In this document: positions 22,729 through 29,802 of the stretch, piece by piece
Layout of the letters: every line of letters begins with the position of its first letter
How positions within the stretch are numbered: the first letter of the stretch is position 1
Source of the DNA: an uncultured Butyricicoccus sp.
GTDB lineage: Bacteria > Bacillota > Clostridia > Oscillospirales > Butyricicoccaceae
Assembly (NCBI GenBank): GCA_910584935.1
Contig: CAJUDU010000024.1
Coordinates: 1-31,677 of the forward strand
Reading direction: 5' to 3'
DNA: 31,677 nt
Position numbers and translations under genes: made by a program
Notes under the pieces: model-generated
What the model was told of the DNA's origin: nothing
What the model saw: only the letters and a program-made list of their open reading frames with translations
The model's database searches: none

Positions 22729-23964
22729 TTACAGCACGCCTTGCAGCTTGCGGCGGATGATATCCAGCGCGTTGGACGCTGCCTGATTGCGCACCCGGTC
22801 ACGCCCAAGGCTGTTGCGGGTTTCACGGGTAATCAGCTCACCCTGAAACCATACGCTGATATAGACCAGCCCAACTTCTTTGCCTTCGGAAGGGTCGGGG
22901 CCTGCAACGCCGGTGATGCCTACACCGATATCTGTGCCAAATACCTGCGCGGCGCCTGCCGCCATTTGTTCTGCGGTTTGCGCGGATACCGCGCCATATT
23001 GCGCAAGGGTATCTGGCTGCACGCCCAGCAGGTTTATTTTAACCTCATTCGTATAAGAGCATACGCCGCCTTTATAATAATCCGACGCGCCAGGCAGGTC
23101 GGTAATGCGTTTGGAAAGCAGCCCGCCGGTGCAGCTTTCCGCGACTGCCAATGTCATGCCGCGTTGGCGCAAAGTATCGCCGACAACCTGTTCCAGCGAA
23201 TCCACATCAATGCCATAAACATCCGCGCCCAAAAGGTCTGTCACCTGCTGCACCACAGGGGTCAGCATTTGTTCGGCTTCCGCTTCGGTATCTGCCATAG
23301 CCGTCACCCGTGCAAAGCATTCCGATACTTTTGCGTATGGCGCTATCGTTGGGTTGGTCATGGATGCCATCAGGTCATGCAGGCGGGCTTCCATTGCGCT
23401 TTCGCCCAGCCCCATTACCCGGACACTGCGGGACACAATGCAGCCGCCTGCAAGTGGGTATAAATATGGCTTGGCACATTGTTCCCACATGGGCGTGCAT
23501 TCGCGCGGGGGGCCAGGCAGCATTAATACGTGTTTGCCCCCAGCTTCAAACCCACAGCCGGGCGCTGTACCCCATTTGTTTTCAAACACGGTGCAGCCTT
23601 CAGGCAGCCATGCCTGCTTTTCATTGTTGGGTGTCATTTCGCGCCCAATTTTTTGAAAAAACTCTTTGATATGCGCCAGCGATGGTTCATGTAATGCCAT
23701 GGTTTTGCCGAATACCTTTGCCAAAGTTTCTTTGGTTAAATCATCAAGTGTTGGCCCCAATCCGCCAGTGGTAATGATGATATCCGCACGGTCTTTGGCT
23801 TCCCGAATGGCACGTTCCAGCCGCGTGGGGTTATCCCCAACTACAGTTTGATAATAAACATTGATGCCAAGTTCACTTAGCCCACGGGATATCACTTGGG
23901 CGTCAGTATTTACAATATCGCCCAGCAGGATTTCCGTGCCAACCGCAATCAGTTCTGCATTCAT
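22729..23964 (-). CDS. cinA: CinA, competence/damage-inducible protein (NMN deamidase, pyrophosphatase)
   Basis: This 411-aa protein has two domains. The N-terminal MoaB/MogA-like pyrophosphatase domain (about 1-170) contains GTEILLGDIVNTDAQ and TTGGLGPTLDDLT. The C-terminal PncC-type amidase (about 255-411) contains AVAESCTGGLLSKRIT and GITGVAGPD. The family hydrolyses ADP-ribose-type compounds and deamidates NMN in NAD salvage. Start ATG 23964 has GAGGTG upstream. It follows thiI by 57 bp and is the last gene of the nifS operon. Confidence 0.96.
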   Translation of the reverse strand: MNAELIAVGTEILLGDIVNTDAQVISRGLSELGINVYYQTVVGDNPTRLERAIREAKDRADIIITTGGLGPTLDDLTKETLAKVFGKTMALHEPSLAHIKEFFQKIGREMTPNNEKQAWLPEGCTVFENKWGTAPGCGFEAGGKHVLMLPGPPRECTPMWEQCAKPYLYPLAGGCIVSRSVRVMGLGESAMEARLHDLMASMTNPTIAPYAKVSECFARVTAMADTEAEAEQMLTPVVQQVTDLLGADVYGIDVDSLEQVVGDTLRQRGMTLAVAESCTGGLLSKRITDLPGASDYYKGGVCSYTNEVKINLLGVQPDTLAQYGAVSAQTAEQMAAGAAQVFGTDIGVGITGVAGPDPSEGKEVGLVYISVWFQGELITRETRNSLGRDRVRNQAASNALDIIRRKLQGVL

Positions 23965-24021
23965 AATGGTTTCACCTCAATCACAAATTTTCATGCCCTG
24001 CTGGTGTCCAGCGGGATTTAT

Positions 24022-25203
24022 TCATTCATCTTTTTTCCGTTTGCCGGTGATGATAATTTCGATATTTGAAACAGCTTCTTCTATTAAGTTTTCAACATCC
24101 AGCGCAGCTTCCGCCTCAAGGATTTTGGGCAGTTTGGGTTTGGTGTTCGGATGCTTTGGCGTAAAGACCGTACAGCAGTCTTCATAAGGCAAAATGGATG
24201 TTTCAAATGTCCCGGTTTTGCGTGCAATCTGTACAATTTCTTCTTTATCCATGCCAATCAGCGGGCGGAATACTGGCAAGCTGCATACCGCACCTGTTAC
24301 CGCCATAGAAGGCATGGTTTGGCTTGCAACTTGCCCCAGGCTTTCGCCTGTAATCAGCGCGCCGCATTGATTTTGCTCTGCCAACTTTTGCGCAATACGC
24401 ATCATAAACCGCCGCATAATCAGCGTAAAAATTTCCTGCGGGCAGTTGTCGCGGATGGCTTCCTGAATCTTTGTAAACGGCACAACCAGCAGCGGCATCC
24501 GTCCAGTATATGGGTTCATGATTTCCGCCAGTTCAACCACTTTTTCTTTTGCCCGCTCGGAAGTATATGGGTAACTGAAAAAATGGATGCCTACCAGTTC
24601 CAGCCCACGTTTTGCCATCATATAACCGGCAACCGGCGAATCAATCCCGCCAGATAGTAAGAGTGCCGCACGCCCATTTGTGCCGACTGGCATACCGCCT
24701 GCGCCTGGCTCCGGGCCTGCATGGACAAAGGCGTGTTCATCCCGGATTTCAAAATGAATGGTTAAATCCGGCGTGTGCATATCCGGCTTTAAATGCGCAT
24801 ACTTATGATTGATTTCACCGCCGATATGTTGGGAAACTTCTATCGACGTCATCGGGAAACGCTTATCGCCACGTTTGGTTTCCACCTTGAATGTTTTTGC
24901 CCCTGCAATATGCCCGGCAAGTGCAGTTTCTGCCGTTTGCTGCATGGCTTCCAATGTTTTTTCACAAACCGCCGCACGGCAAATGGACGCGATACCAAAT
25001 ATTTTCCGAACGACATCTAAAACCGCATCAGTTTTGCTGTCATCTTCCACCCATACATAAATAATGGATTGACGCATCGCTACTTCGCAAGGTGTGACGT
25101 GTTTTAATCTGCGTTTTATATTGCCCAGCAGCCGGTCTTCAAATGCTTTGCGGTTCAGCCCTTTTAACACAATTTCACCGCATTTTAATAACAAAACTTC
25201 CAT
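24022..25203 (-). CDS. thiI: tRNA 4-thiouridine synthetase ThiI
   Basis: This 393-aa protein has an N-terminal ferredoxin-like and THUMP region (about 1-165) that binds tRNA, and a PP-loop adenylation domain with LLLSGGIDSPVAGYMMAKRG. It transfers sulfur to U8 of tRNA, and in some bacteria serves thiazole synthesis. The C-terminal rhodanese domain of the E. coli protein is absent, as in most Firmicutes. Sulfur would come directly from the cysteine desulfurase encoded 30 bp upstream, a pairing also seen as NifZ-ThiI in Bacillus. Confidence 0.96.
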   Translation of the reverse strand: MEVLLLKCGEIVLKGLNRKAFEDRLLGNIKRRLKHVTPCEVAMRQSIIYVWVEDDSKTDAVLDVVRKIFGIASICRAAVCEKTLEAMQQTAETALAGHIAGAKTFKVETKRGDKRFPMTSIEVSQHIGGEINHKYAHLKPDMHTPDLTIHFEIRDEHAFVHAGPEPGAGGMPVGTNGRAALLLSGGIDSPVAGYMMAKRGLELVGIHFFSYPYTSERAKEKVVELAEIMNPYTGRMPLLVVPFTKIQEAIRDNCPQEIFTLIMRRFMMRIAQKLAEQNQCGALITGESLGQVASQTMPSMAVTGAVCSLPVFRPLIGMDKEEIVQIARKTGTFETSILPYEDCCTVFTPKHPNTKPKLPKILEAEAALDVENLIEEAVSNIEIIITGKRKKDE

Positions 25204-25233
25204 TTTATTTTTCTGATACTCCTTTTGTTTCTG

Positions 25234-26361
25234 TTAGCGGCGCAGCATTGCCGCGCCTTTTTTTAACCCCGCAATTAGTGCGTCAATATCTTCCTTTGTG
25301 TTCCATGGGGCAAAAGAAATCCGCAATGCGCTGTCAATGCGCTCTTTGCCTAGCCCGATGGCTTTCAGCACAGGGCTTTCTTTGCCGCGTGAACACGCTG
25401 ACCCGGCTGATACATAGACTTCATCGCCCTCCAGCACCCGCAGCATGACTTCACTTTTGCATCCCGGGAATGACAGGTTTGCAATGTGCGGCACACCTTC
25501 TGCGCTGTTCCATTCTGCCCAAGGCAGCTCTGCTGTAATCTGCTGCTGTAAATACTGATGAAGCGCTGCAATATGCTGATTGTCCGCGTGCATAGCATTG
25601 CTCCGGATACGGCACGCTTTTGCAAATGCCGCAATCCCCGGCAAAGGTTCTGTGCCTGAACGCATTCCATTTTCCTGTCCGCCCCCGACAATATATGGAC
25701 GTAGATTGGTGCCTTTTTGCATATAGAGTGCGCCAATGCCTTTGGGCGCGCCGATTTTATGTCCGCTGACACTCATCAGCTGGCAGTTCCATTTTTGCGG
25801 CGTCAGCGGCACTCGGAACAATCCTTGTACCGCGTCAATATGGAAAAGCGCTTTGGGGCAGCGGCTATGCAGCAGCCTGCCCATTTCTTCCACAGGCAGT
25901 ATGGTGCCAACTTCATTGTTGACCAGCATGATGCTTGCCAAAACCGTATCATTCCGCAAAGCATCGGCAAAAGTGTCCACAGATATTTGTCCGTTTGCGT
26001 CCGGCTGTAATGCCGTGACAGTAAAGCCTTCCGCTTGCAGGCGCGCCGCCGCGTTGCGCACTGCCGCATGTTCTATCGCGGTAATGATGATATGCCGTCC
26101 GATATGGCGGTTTTTATATGCCGCTCCAAAAATCGCGGTATTGATTGCCTCAGTGCCACCGGATGTAAACGTGATTTCCCCAGCTTGTACGCCAAGCGCC
26201 GCCGCAATAGCTTCACGGCTTTGTTTCAGCAGCTTGCCCGCCTGGATGCCAAGTCTATGCTGGCTTGATGGGTTGCCAAACCCTTCTGTCATAACCGTTA
26301 AGGCGGCTTGTGCCGCCTCCGGCAGCACCCGTGTGGTTGCCGCGTTATCTAAATAGTGCAT
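25234..26361 (-). CDS. Cysteine desulfurase (NifS/IscS-like, ThiI partner)
   Basis: This 375-aa pyridoxal-phosphate enzyme has N-terminal YLDNAATTRVLPE, the PLP Lys in SVSGHKIGAPKGIGALY, and the active Cys in SAGSACSRGKESP, followed by LRISFAPWNT. It removes sulfur from cysteine as a persulfide. Sitting directly before thiI, with no iscU or other Fe-S scaffold gene, it is probably dedicated to tRNA 4-thiouridine synthesis (NifZ role). ATG 26361 is chosen: it matches the family start and has AGGAAGGG 7 nt upstream. It has its own near-consensus promoter. Confidence 0.95.
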   Translation of the reverse strand: MHYLDNAATTRVLPEAAQAALTVMTEGFGNPSSQHRLGIQAGKLLKQSREAIAAALGVQAGEITFTSGGTEAINTAIFGAAYKNRHIGRHIIITAIEHAAVRNAAARLQAEGFTVTALQPDANGQISVDTFADALRNDTVLASIMLVNNEVGTILPVEEMGRLLHSRCPKALFHIDAVQGLFRVPLTPQKWNCQLMSVSGHKIGAPKGIGALYMQKGTNLRPYIVGGGQENGMRSGTEPLPGIAAFAKACRIRSNAMHADNQHIAALHQYLQQQITAELPWAEWNSAEGVPHIANLSFPGCKSEVMLRVLEGDEVYVSAGSACSRGKESPVLKAIGLGKERIDSALRISFAPWNTKEDIDALIAGLKKGAAMLRR

Positions 26362-26392
26362 TTCATATTCCCTTCCTGGTTTTCTGTAATTT

Positions 26393-26421
26393 ATTATACC
26401 AGCGTTTCCGATGCCTGTCAC
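26393..26421 (-). promoter_or_regulatory. Promoter of nifS-thiI-cinA
   Basis: On the minus strand GTGACA (26416-26421), a 17-bp spacer and TATAAT (26393-26398), preceded by TGG to form an extended -10. This is among the best promoters in the window. It lies immediately after the stop of the 47-aa gene. Confidence 0.8.
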
Positions 26422-26423
26422 GG

Positions 26424-26567
26424 TTATTTTACCGCCGCATCATCTGGCGTTTTGCTTTGGATTTCAGTAAGCAGCCTGCCCGCAACTGCCTGCATATGTT
26501 GTACCCGTTTTTCCAGTTCTTCCGGCAGGACATCTCGGATGCTGTCTGTGCTGATATGTATGCCCAT
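26424..26567 (-). CDS. Small protein of 47 aa, divergent from the recombinase
   Basis: ATG 26567 is preceded by AAAGGAGG with 5-nt spacing and leads to a 47-residue protein beginning MGIHISTDSIRDVLPEELEK and ending SKTPDDAAVK. It is charged and probably helical (residues about 8-38 could form a coiled coil), with no membrane segment and no Cys. I do not recognise the family. It is transcribed away from the serine recombinase gene across an 80-bp gap. Because recombination directionality factors are often small proteins encoded next to the recombinase, that role is possible, but so is an unrelated housekeeping function linked to nifS. Confidence 0.7.
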   Translation of the reverse strand: MGIHISTDSIRDVLPEELEKRVQHMQAVAGRLLTEIQSKTPDDAAVK

Positions 26568-26572
26568 ATTGT

Positions 26573-26647
26573 CCTCCTTTCCGCAACATGATTTTTACGG
26601 TTGCCGCATAAGCTGATAGCTAAGGAAAGGAGGCATCCTCCCGCAGC
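26573..26647. promoter_or_regulatory. Divergent control region with inverted repeats and a masked ribosome site
   Basis: CCTCCTTTCC (26573-26582) and GGAAAGGAGG (26624-26633) are perfect inverted repeats, each being the ribosome site of one divergent gene. GCAAC/GTTGC forms a nested pair. In the recombinase mRNA GGAGG (26629-26633) can pair with CCTCC (26637-26641), which would hide the ribosome site. No sigma-A promoter is evident; CATAAGCT at 26607-26614 with ACATGAT 14 bp upstream weakly resembles a sigma-E mother-cell promoter. Confidence 0.4.
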
Positions 26648-28195
26648 ATGAATTATGTGATGTATCTGCGCAAATCCCGCGCTGACCTTGACGCCGAAGC
26701 CCATGGCGAAGGTGAAACCCTTGCGCGCCATGAAGCCCGCCTAACCGCTTATGCCCAAAAAGCTGGACTGCCTATCCGCCGCGTTTACCGCGAAATTGTA
26801 TCCGGTGAAACCATTGCCGCACGCCCTGTCATGCAAAAGCTGCTTGCCGAAGTACAAGATGGTTTGTGGGATGGCGTATTGGTCGTAGAAGTGGAACGGC
26901 TTGCCCGTGGCGACACCATTGACCAGGGGCTTGTCGCGCAGGCGTTCCGATTATCCGGCACTAAAATTATCACCCCGCTTAAAACATATGACCCCTGCAA
27001 TGAATTTGATGAGGAGTATTTTGAATTTGGTTTGTTTATGTCCCGGCGGGAATACCGTGCGATTAACCGCCGGCTGCAAGCCGGGCGGTTAGCCTCTGCC
27101 CAGGAGGGCAAATGGCTGGGCGGTACGCCGCCTTTTGGATATGACGCTTATAAATTGCCGCATGAAAAAGGTTCATCGCTTGTGCCCAATGCGGACAGTG
27201 CGATTGTCCGCACGGCATTTGAAATCTTTACATTAGAAGACGATGTCGGCACAGTGAAACTATGCAGCAGGCTCAATGCGCTTGGTTACCGCTCCGCAAC
27301 AGGCAAGCCGTTCCATGTGCGGATTATCCGGGAGCTTCTGCGCAACCCGGTTTATGCCGGGTTGACCGCTTATGGCAGACGCGCCGCGGAAAAAACCATA
27401 GCAGATGGCAAGGTCATTCGCAAATGCCCCCGGCATAAGGAATTCGCGGTTTATCCCGGACGGCATGAAGCCATTATCCCGCCGGAAATGTGGCAGGCTG
27501 CCCAAGCCAAATTGCAGCGGAAATCTTTTGTTCCTGTCCGAAAGGATAAAATATTAAAAAACCCACTGGCAGGTCTGCTTATCTGCGGCAAATGCGGACA
27601 TAAAATGCAGGCGCGCAATCACAGCGCAAACCTCCGTTTATACTGCCCTATGTACTGCGGCATGGTTTCCGCTGGACTAGCAGAAATTGAGGCTTTGCTC
27701 TGTCCTGCTTTGCGCCAGTGGTTTGCCGGCTATACCGCTGAGGCTGCCCATTCTGCCGACTTGCAGCGCCGTGCCCATTTGCTTGCGCAGTCACAAACTG
27801 CGCTGCAAAAAGAATTGCGGCTGCTGTCCGCCAAGCTAAGTCGTGCTTATGATATGGCGGAAAGCGGCATCTATCCGCCAGAAATTTTTGCGGAACGCCA
27901 TGCGCACCTTACCGCACGGCGCAGCGAAATTTCGCAGTCATTAGAACAGGTCAGTCAGCAGGTTTTATGCCTGCAAAACGAGATGAACCACCCGCCGAAT
28001 CTGCCGCCCCGTGCCATGCCCATTATGGATATTTATGAACTGCTCGATACTCCGCAGCAGAAAAATGATTTGCTGAAAACCTTGCTTTCCGGCATCCGGT
28101 ACAAGAAGACAATTCCCGTGCGCGGCGCGGCAGACAGCGATCTTGATTTAACCCTTTTTCCGCTTGTCCCACCTGCGGGCAAAGGGATATCCTGA
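26648..28195 (+). CDS. Large serine recombinase (site-specific integrase/excisionase)
   Basis: This 515-aa recombinase has an N-terminal resolvase domain with catalytic Ser10 in MYLRKSRAD and VVEVERLARG at 79-88. A recombinase domain follows (about 160-260, GGTPPFGYD and LLRNPVYAG). The zinc ribbon has Cys313, Cys316, Cys333 and Cys337, and a coiled coil spans about 371-447. This is the layout of phage integrases such as SPbeta SprA and of SpoIVCA of the skin element. No truncation or missing key residue is seen. ATG 26648 lies 14 nt after AGGAGG. The stop is 11 bp from the inferred crossover, so the gene abuts its own attachment site. Codon use and base composition resemble neighbouring genes, suggesting long residence in this genome. 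Confidence 0.95.
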   Translation: MNYVMYLRKSRADLDAEAHGEGETLARHEARLTAYAQKAGLPIRRVYREIVSGETIAARPVMQKLLAEVQDGLWDGVLVVEVERLARGDTIDQGLVAQAFRLSGTKIITPLKTYDPCNEFDEEYFEFGLFMSRREYRAINRRLQAGRLASAQEGKWLGGTPPFGYDAYKLPHEKGSSLVPNADSAIVRTAFEIFTLEDDVGTVKLCSRLNALGYRSATGKPFHVRIIRELLRNPVYAGLTAYGRRAAEKTIADGKVIRKCPRHKEFAVYPGRHEAIIPPEMWQAAQAKLQRKSFVPVRKDKILKNPLAGLLICGKCGHKMQARNHSANLRLYCPMYCGMVSAGLAEIEALLCPALRQWFAGYTAEAAHSADLQRRAHLLAQSQTALQKELRLLSAKLSRAYDMAESGIYPPEIFAERHAHLTARRSEISQSLEQVSQQVLCLQNEMNHPPNLPPRAMPIMDIYELLDTPQQKNDLLKTLLSGIRYKKTIPVRGAADSDLDLTLFPLVPPAGKGIS

Positions 28196-28223
28196 TGGTT
28201 GTGGCTGGACGCTTCCATATGTC
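28184..28223 (+). other. attR hybrid attachment site
   Basis: The crossover TG is at 28206-28207. The left arm (to 28205) is element DNA and includes the recombinase stop; the right arm (from 28208) is GH18 coding DNA. The motif ATGG-7-TGG occurs at 28195-28208 and, with identical spacing, at 519-532 in attL. Dyad symmetry of the rebuilt attB and attP supports the same centre. Confidence 0.8.
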
Positions 28224-28514
28224 GCAGGGCAGTCAGTTGCACGCAGCATCGGCAATTATGAAGCGGTGGAACAAGCGATTAACCATGGCGCTTTTATCGA
28301 GTTTGATGAAACCGCCCAGACACCATTTTACAATTATTATCATGACAAAAAACAGCATGAAGTTTGGTTTGAAGATGCCCGCAGTATCCAGGCAAAATTA
28401 AACCTTGCGCGGGAATTTGGCTTGCGCGGTATCAGCGTATGGAACATCATGCGGTATTTCCCACAGCTCTGGCTGGTGCTGAACAACGAATATAACATCG
28501 AAAAAATCAAATAA
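28206..28514 (+). pseudogene. GH18 spore-type glycosidase, C-terminal fragment (right half of split gene)
   Basis: The family-like sequence begins at the Trp codon 28206-28208 and reads WTLPYVAGQSVARSIGNYEA, then FDETAQTPFYNYY, VWFEDARSIQAK and GLRGISVWNIMRYFPQ, ending at TAA 28512-28514. This is the C-terminal third of YaaH/SleL-type GH18 domains, including the conserved late Trp (VWNIMRYFP). The frame is open upstream to a TTG at 28164 inside the recombinase gene, but those residues are not family-like and there is no ribosome site, so this piece is silent unless joined to the left half. Fusing codons 530-532 and 28206-28208 gives NYGYDW-TLPYV, exactly the family consensus. Confidence 0.9.
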
Positions 28515-28522
28515 ATTAACGG

Positions 28523-28558
28523 AAAAGCAGGCAATTCTTATAGAATCCGCCTGCTTTT
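28523..28558 (+). terminator. Terminator after the GH18 C-terminal fragment
   Basis: AAAAGCAGGC (28523-28532) pairs with GCCTGCTTTT (28549-28558), with an inner ATTC/GAAT stem. The retained terminator just after the stop shows that this is the natural end of the gene. Confidence 0.85.
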
Positions 28559-28722
28559 CAGCACTTTTTGCCCAAATCGGGAACATATACCGCTGTCACT
28601 TATGGAACAAAAATGTTATGCTGGTTTTGCCCCACAAGGCAAGCCTTGCCGTCCGGGGAAAACACCGCCGCACTGCGCAAGATTTTGTGCATTGCCCGAA
28701 ATTTCAAAGGAGTATGAAAACT

Positions 28723-29514
28723 ATGAAACGATTTGTAAGTTTTTCTGCTGCAGCAATGATAGCAGCGGGCATCATCGCAGGCGCTGCCTGCCCACAGGCG
28801 CAAGCTGCGTATTATCGCCCAGTTGTGCAGCGGAACAATTTGAGTGCTGACCAAATTTGGCAGCAGCTGCTCAAGCAATATGGCATCCCAGATGTGGATA
28901 CTGTGATAAACCCTGGTGGCAATTCAGGATGCAGTTCTTGCATTACCAAACCAGGTTCAGGTTCTGGTACGGTGAAACCTGGGACAGGCTCCGGTTCTGG
29001 TTCCGGCACAGTGAAGCCTGGAACAGGTTCGGGGTCAGGCTCCGGTTCGGGTTCCGGCACAGTGAAGCCTGGAACAGGCTCAGGTTCGGGTTCCGGTACA
29101 GTGAAACCTGGGACAGGCTCCGACTCTAGCACAGGTGCATCTTCAAGTTATGTTTCGCAGGTTGTCGCGCTTGTTAATGAAGCACGCGCACAAAATGGCT
29201 TATCTGCGCTCCAGCTTGACAGCCGTGTTTCTGCCGCAGCGCTTACCCGCGCTGGCGAAATCAAAACCAGCTTTGCCCATACTCGTCCGGATGGACGCTC
29301 CTGCTTTACCGCGCTTGCGGAAGCTGGTGTTTCCTACCGCGGCGCTGGTGAAAATATCGCCTATGGGCAGGCAACCCCACAGGCTGTTATGTCTGCTTGG
29401 ATGAATTCTGCCAGTCACCGCGCCAATATCCTAAATAATAAATATACAACCATTGGTGTTGGTTATACAGTCATTAATGGTGTTCCATACTGGGTGCAGA
29501 TGTTTACTTACTAA
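28723..29514 (+). CDS. Secreted SCP/CAP-domain protein with Gly-Ser repeat linker
   Basis: This 263-aa protein has a signal peptide (MKRFVSF then a hydrophobic stretch to QAQA, cleavage before AYYRP), about 60 residues of unknown fold, a repeat linker (about residues 85-140) with four GTVKPGTGSGSGS-type units, and a C-terminal SCP/CAP domain. CAP landmarks are FAHTRPDGRS, GENIAYGQ and NSASHRANILN. YkwD-like proteins of this kind are secreted, often wall-associated and sometimes sporulation-linked; the biochemical role is unknown. ATG 28723 is chosen because AAAGGAG is 10 nt upstream; ATG 28714 is too close. It follows the GH18 terminator, so it is a separate unit. Confidence 0.9.
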   Translation: MKRFVSFSAAAMIAAGIIAGAACPQAQAAYYRPVVQRNNLSADQIWQQLLKQYGIPDVDTVINPGGNSGCSSCITKPGSGSGTVKPGTGSGSGSGTVKPGTGSGSGSGSGSGTVKPGTGSGSGSGTVKPGTGSDSSTGASSSYVSQVVALVNEARAQNGLSALQLDSRVSAAALTRAGEIKTSFAHTRPDGRSCFTALAEAGVSYRGAGENIAYGQATPQAVMSAWMNSASHRANILNNKYTTIGVGYTVINGVPYWVQMFTY

Positions 29515-29634
29515 TTTTGGTCATCCTTTTGCTGTCGCGGTCTTTACCTGTCTTATGCTGTATTTTCACACAGATATTTGTGTTTTTATCCCTGTAAAAT
29601 ACCTGCCAAAGTTGCGGGCACGTGCAGAAAAAAC

Positions 29635-29663
29635 AAAAATCCGTCCCTCGTGGACAGATTTTT
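29635..29663 (+). terminator. Terminator after the SCP gene
   Basis: AAAAATC-n-GTCC (29635-29646) pairs with GGAC-n-GATTTTT (29652-29663) around a 5-nt loop, giving a stem followed by its own T-run. It lies 120 bp after the stop codon. Confidence 0.75.
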
Positions 29664-29687
29664 GATGAATTATTATGCGATTGGTGA

Positions 29688-29716
29688 TTGCAATTTTCTT
29701 ACTTTCATGATAAAAT
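29688..29716 (+). promoter_or_regulatory. Probable gdhA promoter
   Basis: TTGCAA (29688-29693), a 17-bp spacer and TAAAAT (29711-29716). The leader to ATG 29803 would be about 80 nt and shows no known riboswitch. Confidence 0.55.
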
Positions 29717-29802
29717 AACAGTCGTTCTAAGATTTATGCACAATCAACACCAGATCATTTTGGCGCTGATAATTATTGTGATTGAAGGGAAGATTTTCAC
29801 CA

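Larger units (their letters stand above)
532..28207. mobile_element. 27.7-kb recombinase-bounded block interrupting a GH18 gene
   Basis: The block spans the crossover at 530-531 to that at 28206-28207 (27,676 bp), with attL and attR in direct orientation, so the recombinase would delete it as a circle rather than invert it. The large serine recombinase is the last gene before the right end, the usual place next to attP. The cargo is iron uptake, wal/murA/rlmH, glycogen and nifS-thiI-cinA genes, with no phage structural, conjugation or transposition genes. It is therefore not a standard prophage or ICE. It may be a developmentally excised interval, or a chromosomal segment captured and relocated by the recombinase. 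Boundaries rest on frame restoration and site symmetry, both read directly from the sequence. Confidence 0.8.

Noticed and set aside
28164..28205. TTG at 28164 as the start of an independent protein ending at 28514
   Set aside because: It lies inside the recombinase gene, has no ribosome site, and its first residues do not match GH18 proteins; homology begins exactly at the crossover Trp codon.
532..28207. The block as a conventional prophage or ICE
   Set aside because: No terminase, capsid, tail, relaxase, T4SS or replication genes; the cargo is metabolic and cell-wall core genes.
28615..28705. Riboswitch in the leader of the SCP gene
   Set aside because: There are small hairpins such as GGCAAG/TTGCC, but I could not match the conserved core of any riboswitch class I know.
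28960..29130. Tandem repeats as a possible CRISPR array
   Set aside because: The repeats keep a reading frame, encode Gly-Ser/VKPGT units, have no unique spacers of constant size, and no cas genes are nearby.
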